18,934 nucleotides of DNA, from assembly GCA_945788485.1 (NCBI GenBank), contig CALZMB010000011.1:1-18934 (forward strand), given 5' to 3'. Under the pieces are notes generated by a model. It did not search any database. It was not told the origin of the DNA and worked only from the letters and a program-made list of their open reading frames with translations. Every line of letters begins with the position of its first letter. Positions within the stretch are counted from its first letter, which is position 1. A program made the position numbers and the translations under genes. This document shows, one piece after another, positions 14,555 through 18,934 of this stretch. Source of the DNA: an uncultured bacterium. Lineage in GTDB: Bacteria > Bacteroidota > Bacteroidia > Bacteroidales > Bacteroidaceae.

Positions 14555-15318
14555 AAGAAGAACGTTATTTCTATGCCCCCGATGCAGCAGCGACAAACTT
14601 CCTCCCAGACGATGAGGCTATGCACGCAGTACGTGTGTTGCGTCTTCAGGCAGGCGACACCATTTATCTTATGGACGGCAAGGGGAAATTCTATAAGGCT
14701 GAAATCACCCTTGCCACAAAGAAGGCATGCGCCTATTCCATACTCGATACCGTCTGCGACGAGGATTGCCAGACATCGCGTGTACATCTCGCCATCGCGC
14801 CAACAAAGAATATCGACCGCATAGAATGGCTTGCAGAGAAAGCTACCGAAATAGGCATTGCATCTCTCACTTTCCTGAACTGCAGGTTCTCCGAGCGTAC
14901 AAAGCTCCGTGCTGACCGTATAGAGAAGATTGTTGTATCAGCTGCTAAACAGAGCCGTAAGACATGGATGCCTTCTGTGAACGACATGACAGATTTCAGT
15001 TCTTATATTCATGCCGGCCGTGCCGGGTTGAAATACATTTGTCATTGTTACGACACCCCTCCGAAAGACGACCTTTTCAGCCACATCCGCTCGTCTCTTT
15101 CCGCACAACGTCTTTCCGGCACAGTTTCTGCCGTCACGCCTCCTGCCGCTCCAGACATCACCATACTCATTGGTCCAGAAGGCGATTTCAGCATTGACGA
15201 AGTGAATGAAGCCCTTGCCTGCGGTTTCCATTCTGCCACGCTCGGCAACAGCCGCCTGCGTACGGAAACAGCAGGGCTCATGGCTGTTGCCACATCTGAT
15301 ATCGCATTACGCTCCTGA
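14551..15318 (+). CDS. rsmE: 16S rRNA (uracil(1498)-N3)-methyltransferase RsmE
   Basis: RsmE methylates U1498 of 16S rRNA using S-adenosylmethionine. The 255-residue chain has the N-terminal PUA-like RNA-binding part (about 1-70, HAVRVLRLQAGDTI) and a C-terminal SPOUT knot domain. Conserved family segments are EWLAEKATEIG (92-102), the SERTKLRADRIEKI stretch with VSAAKQSRK, IGPEGDFS (207-214) and LGNSRLRTETAGL (231-243), which forms the knot and SAM pocket. A loop of about 20 residues rich in Ser, Ala and Pro (183-203) precedes the IGPEG motif. The ATG overlaps the stop of the BFN gene by four bases, so this start is well supported. A hairpin follows six bases after the stop. Confidence 0.95.
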   Translation: MKEERYFYAPDAAATNFLPDDEAMHAVRVLRLQAGDTIYLMDGKGKFYKAEITLATKKACAYSILDTVCDEDCQTSRVHLAIAPTKNIDRIEWLAEKATEIGIASLTFLNCRFSERTKLRADRIEKIVVSAAKQSRKTWMPSVNDMTDFSSYIHAGRAGLKYICHCYDTPPKDDLFSHIRSSLSAQRLSGTVSAVTPPAAPDITILIGPEGDFSIDEVNEALACGFHSATLGNSRLRTETAGLMAVATSDIALRS

Positions 15319-15323
15319 CAGTT

Positions 15324-15362
15324 GGCAAGTTGGCCGAAAGATGCATCCTTGGCCAGCTTGTC
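15324..15362 (+). terminator. Hairpin after rsmE
   Basis: GGCAAGTTGGCC (15324-15335) pairs with GGCCAGCTTGTC (15351-15362) over 12 positions with two G-T wobbles around a 15-base loop. It begins 6 bases after the rsmE stop and probably ends the rpe-to-rsmE transcript. The sequence after it (GGCTTTATG) has only a short T-run. Confidence 0.5.
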
Positions 15363-15424
15363 GGCTTTATGATGGTTTTATGTTGGCAGGAAATCATAAT
15401 ATGTATTAAAAAACACACCTATCT

Positions 15425-15456
15425 TTTGGCAATTACAAAAATAATATTTAATTTTA
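15425..15456 (+). promoter_or_regulatory. Candidate promoter of fusA2
   Basis: TTTG (15425-15428), a 20-base spacer and TAATTTTA (15449-15456) resemble the Bacteroidota promoter, with the last base of the -7 box off consensus. The leader to the ATG at 15526 would be about 60 bases. A small palindrome GATTTGAAATC (15462-15472) lies at the expected transcription start. Confidence 0.4.
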
Positions 15457-15525
15457 CGGACGATTTGAAATCATAAACCACACCCCGTCATTTTTCGCCT
15501 GATTAATACCTAAAACATCAAATCT

Positions 15526-17685
15526 ATGAAAGTTTATCAAACAAATGAAATCAAAAACATTGCCCTTCTTGGCAATGACGGTTCGGGTAAGACAACCCTC
15601 ACTGAATCCCTGCTCTACGAGGCAGGCATCATCCAGCGTCGCGGACGAGTAAGTCAAGGAACAACGGTCAGCGACTATTTCCCCGTAGAGCAAGACTATG
15701 GCTACAGCGTATTCTCCACTGTATATCATGTAGAATACAACAACAAAAAACTTAACATCATCGACTGTCCCGGTTCTGACGATTTCGTAGGTGCAGCCAT
15801 CACAGCCCTCAACGTGACAGACACCGCTGTCCTCCTTCTTAACGGTCAGTACGGACCAGAGGTGGGTACACAGAACCATTTCCGCTATACAGAGAAATTG
15901 AAGAAACCTGTCATCTTCCTTGTCAACCAGCTCGACTCAGACAAGTGCGACTACGCCAATGTCCTTGAGCGACTGAAGGAGATTTACGGCAACAAGGTGG
16001 TGCCCGTGCAGTATCCCCTCAACGAAGGCCCTGATTTCAACGCCCTCATCGACGTCCTCCTTATGAAGAAATATTCATGGAAGCCCGAAGGCGGCGCGCC
16101 AATCATCGAAGACATCCCGGCTGAAGAGATGGACAAAGCGATGGAGATGCACAAAGCCCTCGTCGAGGCGGCAGCAGAGAACGACGACACCCTCATGGAG
16201 AAATTCTTTGAGACAGAACAGCTCACAGAAGACGAGATGCGCGAAGGCATACGCAAAGGCCTTGTCACACGCTCCATCTTCCCTGTCTTCTGCGTCTGCG
16301 CCGGCAAGGATATGGGCGTACGCCGCCTCATGGAGTTCCTCGGCAATGTAGTGCCTTTCGTCGATGAAATGCCGAAGGTACACAACACACGTGGCGAAGA
16401 AGTCGCCGTGACAACCGACGCTCCCGCAAGCATCTATTTCTTCAAGACCGGCATTGAACCGCACATTGGTGAGGTGGCATACTTCAAAGTCATGTCAGGC
16501 TGCGTCAAAGCAGGTGATGAACTCTCTAATGCCGACCGCGGCTCAAAAGAGCGCATAGGACAAATCTTTGTCTGCGCAGGAGCAAACCGACAGCCTGTTG
16601 ACCAGCTCAATGCCGGAGATATAGGATGTGCAGTGAAGCTGAAGGATGTTCGCACCGGAAACACTCTCAACGGGAAAGACTGTGACAACCGCTTCGATTT
16701 CATCAAATATCCTAACTCGAAATACAGCCGCGCCATCAAGGCAGTCAACGAGTCTGACACAGAAAAGATGATGTCCGCGCTCATCCGTATGCGTCAGGAA
16801 GACCCGACATGGGTTGTTGAGCAATCGAAAGAGTTGCGTCAGATCATCATTCACGGACAGGGCGAGTTCCATCTCCGCACGCTGAAATGGCGTCTTGAGA
16901 ACAACGAGAAGATACCAGTACGCTTCGAAGAGGCACGCATCCCGTACCGTGAGACCATCACCAAGACCTCACGCGCCGACTACCGTCACAAGAAACAGTC
17001 GGGTGGAGCAGGGCAGTTCGGAGAGGTACACCTCATCGTTGAGCCATACGCTGACGGTATGCCAGACCCTGTATCATACACCTTTAACGGTCAGGAGTTC
17101 AAGATGAACATCAAGAGCCGTGAAGAGGTCGACCTCCCATGGGGCGGCAAGCTTGTCTTCCTCAATTCCGTTGTCGGAGGAGCCATTGACGCACGCTTCA
17201 TGCCGGCCATCCTCAAAGGTGTCATGGAATGTATCGAGCGCGGTCCGCTCACCGGCTCTTACGCCCGCGACGTGCGCGTCATCGTCTATGACGGCAAGAT
17301 GCACCCGGTTGATTCTAACGAGCTCTCCTTCATGCTCGCTGCCCGCCACGCTTTCGCTGCCGCTTTCCGCGAAGCCGGACCGAAGATTCTTGAGCCTATC
17401 TACGACCTTGAGGTATATGTTCCCGCTGACTATATGGGCGATGTGATGTCCGACCTGCAGGGCCGTCGCGCGCTCATCATGGGTATGGATTCAGAGAACG
17501 GATATCAGAAACTTCAGGCGAAGATACCTCTCAAAGAGCTCTCAAGCTATTCCATCTCGCTCAGCTCCCTCACCGGCGGACGCGCCTCGTTCACCACGAA
17601 GTTCGCCAGCTACGAGCTCGTGCCGTCTGATATACAGCAGCAGCTCATTACAGCACACGAAGCTGAAATGAAAGACGAAGACTGA
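15526..17685 (+). CDS. fusA2: Elongation factor G paralogue EF-G2 (FusA2), lacking the catalytic histidine
   Basis: This 719-residue protein has the EF-G layout: G domain (1-280), domain II (about 300-390), III, IV (about 470-600) and V with the DLEVYVPADYMGDVMSDLQG segment. It is not the main EF-G. The P-loop reads GNDGSGKTT (16-24) where EF-G has GHIDAGKTT. The RGITI switch I segment is replaced by YGYSV (58-62). Switch II is DCPGSDDF (80-87) instead of DTPGHVDF, so the histidine that activates water for GTP hydrolysis is Ser84. NQLD replaces NKMD at 134-137. Bacteroides EF-G2 is reported to support translocation without GTP hydrolysis and to be induced on carbon starvation; this protein fits that class. 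The ATG at 15526 is the first in frame. It is a single-gene unit with its own probable promoter and a hairpin at its end. Confidence 0.93.
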   Translation: MKVYQTNEIKNIALLGNDGSGKTTLTESLLYEAGIIQRRGRVSQGTTVSDYFPVEQDYGYSVFSTVYHVEYNNKKLNIIDCPGSDDFVGAAITALNVTDTAVLLLNGQYGPEVGTQNHFRYTEKLKKPVIFLVNQLDSDKCDYANVLERLKEIYGNKVVPVQYPLNEGPDFNALIDVLLMKKYSWKPEGGAPIIEDIPAEEMDKAMEMHKALVEAAAENDDTLMEKFFETEQLTEDEMREGIRKGLVTRSIFPVFCVCAGKDMGVRRLMEFLGNVVPFVDEMPKVHNTRGEEVAVTTDAPASIYFFKTGIEPHIGEVAYFKVMSGCVKAGDELSNADRGSKERIGQIFVCAGANRQPVDQLNAGDIGCAVKLKDVRTGNTLNGKDCDNRFDFIKYPNSKYSRAIKAVNESDTEKMMSALIRMRQEDPTWVVEQSKELRQIIIHGQGEFHLRTLKWRLENNEKIPVRFEEARIPYRETITKTSRADYRHKKQSGGAGQFGEVHLIVEPYADGMPDPVSYTFNGQEFKMNIKSREEVDLPWGGKLVFLNSVVGGAIDARFMPAILKGVMECIERGPLTGSYARDVRVIVYDGKMHPVDSNELSFMLAARHAFAAAFREAGPKILEPIYDLEVYVPADYMGDVMSDLQGRRALIMGMDSENGYQKLQAKIPLKELSSYSISLSSLTGGRASFTTKFASYELVPSDIQQQLITAHEAEMKDED

Positions 17686-17707
17686 TTAACATCCGCTTTT
17701 TGACAGC

Positions 17708-17764
17708 ATAAACAAGAAGGCTGCATCATAATCTCCTGGTTATGGCGCAGCCTTCGCTGTTTAT
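17708..17764 (+). terminator. Long hairpin after fusA2
   Basis: Nested arms pair in three blocks: ATAAACA (17708-17714) with TGTTTAT (17758-17764), GAAGGCTGC (17716-17724) with GCAGCCTTC (17747-17755), and CATAA (17727-17731) with TTATG (17740-17744), around an 8-base loop. It gives 21 Watson-Crick pairs with small interruptions. It lies 22 bases after the fusA2 stop. There is no T-run beyond it. Confidence 0.6.
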
Positions 17765-17831
17765 CAACATCTGTTTTGGTGAATACGGACTATATTATTC
17801 TCTGCTAAGTAGGTGTTTCTATAGTTTACCT

Positions 17832-17895
17832 CCGTTACCTTCCGTTGCATTTCGTGCAATGATTCCGTGAAAAAACACCGTGCAATATGCCGTGC
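17832..17895. repeat. Array of six CCGT-type hexamers/heptamers between fusA2 and galE
   Basis: CCGTTAC, CCGTTGC, TCGTGC, CCGTGA, CCGTGC and CCGTGC start at 17832, 17842, 17852, 17865, 17878 and 17890, thus 10-13 bases apart. The intergenic span 17686-18045 otherwise holds the fusA2 hairpin and the galE promoter. A 66-codon minus-strand frame covers the array but needs a TTG start and resembles nothing I know. Confidence 0.55.
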
Positions 17896-17986
17896 TTCAA
17901 AGAACCTGCCCATGACCCTTATATCCTCCTTCGTTAATTTTTTCAAAATATAACAAATATGCAACCTGCTATTGATATAAAATAGT

Positions 17987-18008
17987 TAACTTTGCACTGT
18001 TATATTTG
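17987..18008 (+). promoter_or_regulatory. Candidate galE promoter, two -7 boxes
   Basis: TAACTTTG (17987-17994) and TATATTTG (18001-18008) both match the TAnnTTTG consensus exactly, 14 bases apart. Neither has a clear TTTG at the -33 distance. The leader to the ATG at 18046 would be 30-45 bases. Confidence 0.5.
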
Positions 18009-18045
18009 ATGTGAAATTATAATGTGAAATAAATCTCACAACACA

Positions 18046-18934
18046 ATGAAAATACTTCTCACTGGCGGAGCCGGTTTTATCGGCTCACATACTATCGTCG
18101 CTCTCAATGCTGCAGGGCATGATGTTGTTGTCGTTGACAACTTCGTAAACTCTAAAGAGGCTGCACTGCAACGCGTAGCGAAAATCATAGGCAAAGACGT
18201 GCCATACTACAATGTCGATATCCGCGACCGCGAGCAGCTGACGGCGGTATTCAAACAACACCACTTCGATGCTGTCATACATTTCGCCGGACTGAAAGCC
18301 GTCGGCGAATCCGTAGCAAAGCCCCTTGAATATTACGACAACAACATGACGGGCACCTTCGTCCTAATGGATGTCATGCGCAACAACGGCTGCAAGAACA
18401 TCATCTTCTCCAGCTCGGCAACAGTATATGGCGACCCTGCCATCATTCCTATCACAGAAGAATGTCCAAAAGGACACTGCACCAACCCTTACGGACAGAC
18501 AAAATCTATGCTCGAAGAGGTGATGTGTGACGTCCAGCGCGCTGACAATGAATGGAATGTCGTGCTTCTCCGCTATTTCAATCCTATCGGAGCACACCAG
18601 TCAGGGCTCATCGGCGAAAACCCCAACGGCATACCAAACAACCTCATGCCATATATCACACAGACTGCTATCGGCATACGTAAAGAGCTCGGTGTCTTTG
18701 GCAACGATTATCCCACACATGACGGCACCGGCGTACGCGACTATATTCATGTCTGCGACCTCGCGTCTGGTCATGTGGCGGCTCTCAAAGCTATCGAACG
18801 TAACTGTGGCGTGGCAATCTACAACCTCGGCACAGGGCACGGCTATTCCGTTCTCGATGTCGTAAAAGCATTCGAGAAAGCCAACGGCGTACCTGTGCCA
18901 TACAGCATCAAGCCGCGACGTCCGGGTGACATCG
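18046..18934 (+). CDS. galE: UDP-glucose 4-epimerase GalE, C-terminus outside window
   Basis: GalE interconverts UDP-glucose and UDP-galactose (some members also the N-acetyl sugars), with a bound NAD. The frame is open for 296 codons to the window end; the family is about 340 residues, so roughly 45 are missing. The N-terminus MKILLTGGAGFIGSH holds the NAD-binding glycines (7, 10, 13). The catalytic set is Ser124 in SSSATVYG, Tyr149 and Lys153 in NPYGQTK, at the same numbers as in E. coli GalE. RYFNPIGAH and DGTGVRDYIHVCDLA are standard substrate-side motifs, and KPRRPGDI is where the sequence ends. The ATG at 18046 gives the Rossmann start directly. The gene follows a long intergenic region with its own promoter. 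Specificity for N-acetyl sugars is not decidable here. Confidence 0.95.
   Translation, partial: MKILLTGGAGFIGSHTIVALNAAGHDVVVVDNFVNSKEAALQRVAKIIGKDVPYYNVDIRDREQLTAVFKQHHFDAVIHFAGLKAVGESVAKPLEYYDNNMTGTFVLMDVMRNNGCKNIIFSSSATVYGDPAIIPITEECPKGHCTNPYGQTKSMLEEVMCDVQRADNEWNVVLLRYFNPIGAHQSGLIGENPNGIPNNLMPYITQTAIGIRKELGVFGNDYPTHDGTGVRDYIHVCDLASGHVAALKAIERNCGVAIYNLGTGHGYSVLDVVKAFEKANGVPVPYSIKPRRPGDI

Noticed and set aside
17764..17964. Minus-strand 66-codon frame between fusA2 and galE
   Set aside because: It needs a TTG start, has no recognised homologue, and its residues are largely set by the CCGT-type repeats. A GGAGG lies ahead of an internal ATG, so a small protein of about 49 residues is not excluded, but support is too weak.

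Overview
The window looks like the chromosome of a Bacteroidota, most likely a Prevotella or close relative. The evidence is several promoters of the Bacteroidota type (TAnnTTTG near -7, some with TTTG or TTG near -33), start codons without clear Shine-Dalgarno sequences, an EF-G2 (FusA2) paralogue, and an HU-CCDC81-type membrane protein. All are family-level recognitions from the sequence; no database search was run. Most content is housekeeping, with one small mobile-element-like insertion.

Left part (1-2116). Two minus-strand genes, each with its own promoter: a C-terminally cut-off protein with an N-terminal HU/CCDC81-like region and one membrane helix (a SPOR domain would be expected beyond the window), and a NodN/MaoC hot-dog hydratase. 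A 585-bp gap follows. It holds the divergent hydratase promoter, a rightward promoter candidate, and a 275-bp element with 18-bp terminal inverted repeats (17/18 matching) flanked by TAA. This element lies directly in front of ligA and carries no transposase.

Middle (2117-8620). ligA encodes an NAD-dependent DNA ligase with an extra disordered tail ending in QLSLF, which matches the beta-clamp binding consensus. A lone Wza-like export lipoprotein follows behind its own promoter and a long leader, then a strong hairpin and glmS (glucosamine-6-phosphate synthase).

Pyrimidine/arginine and pentose block (7511-15318). carA and carB encode carbamoyl-phosphate synthase and resemble the eukaryotic CAD/CPS1 enzymes more than the E. 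coli ones. After a hairpin come rpe, a NupG-type nucleoside transporter, a bifunctional-nuclease-fold protein with a UVR motif, and rsmE, which overlaps the previous gene by 4 bases. These last genes are close together and probably form one transcription unit.

Right part (15526-18934). fusA2 encodes an EF-G paralogue lacking the catalytic switch II histidine. A long hairpin and a 360-bp gap with an array of short CCGT-type repeats come next. The 5' part of galE (UDP-glucose 4-epimerase) runs off the end. Together glmS, galE and the export lipoprotein touch nucleotide-sugar and surface-polysaccharide metabolism, but no polysaccharide locus is present.

I see no tRNA, rRNA, CRISPR array or complete transposase gene. 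The best candidates for something little described are the ligA-proximal inverted-repeat element, the clamp-binding tail of LigA, and the membrane-anchored HU-like protein.
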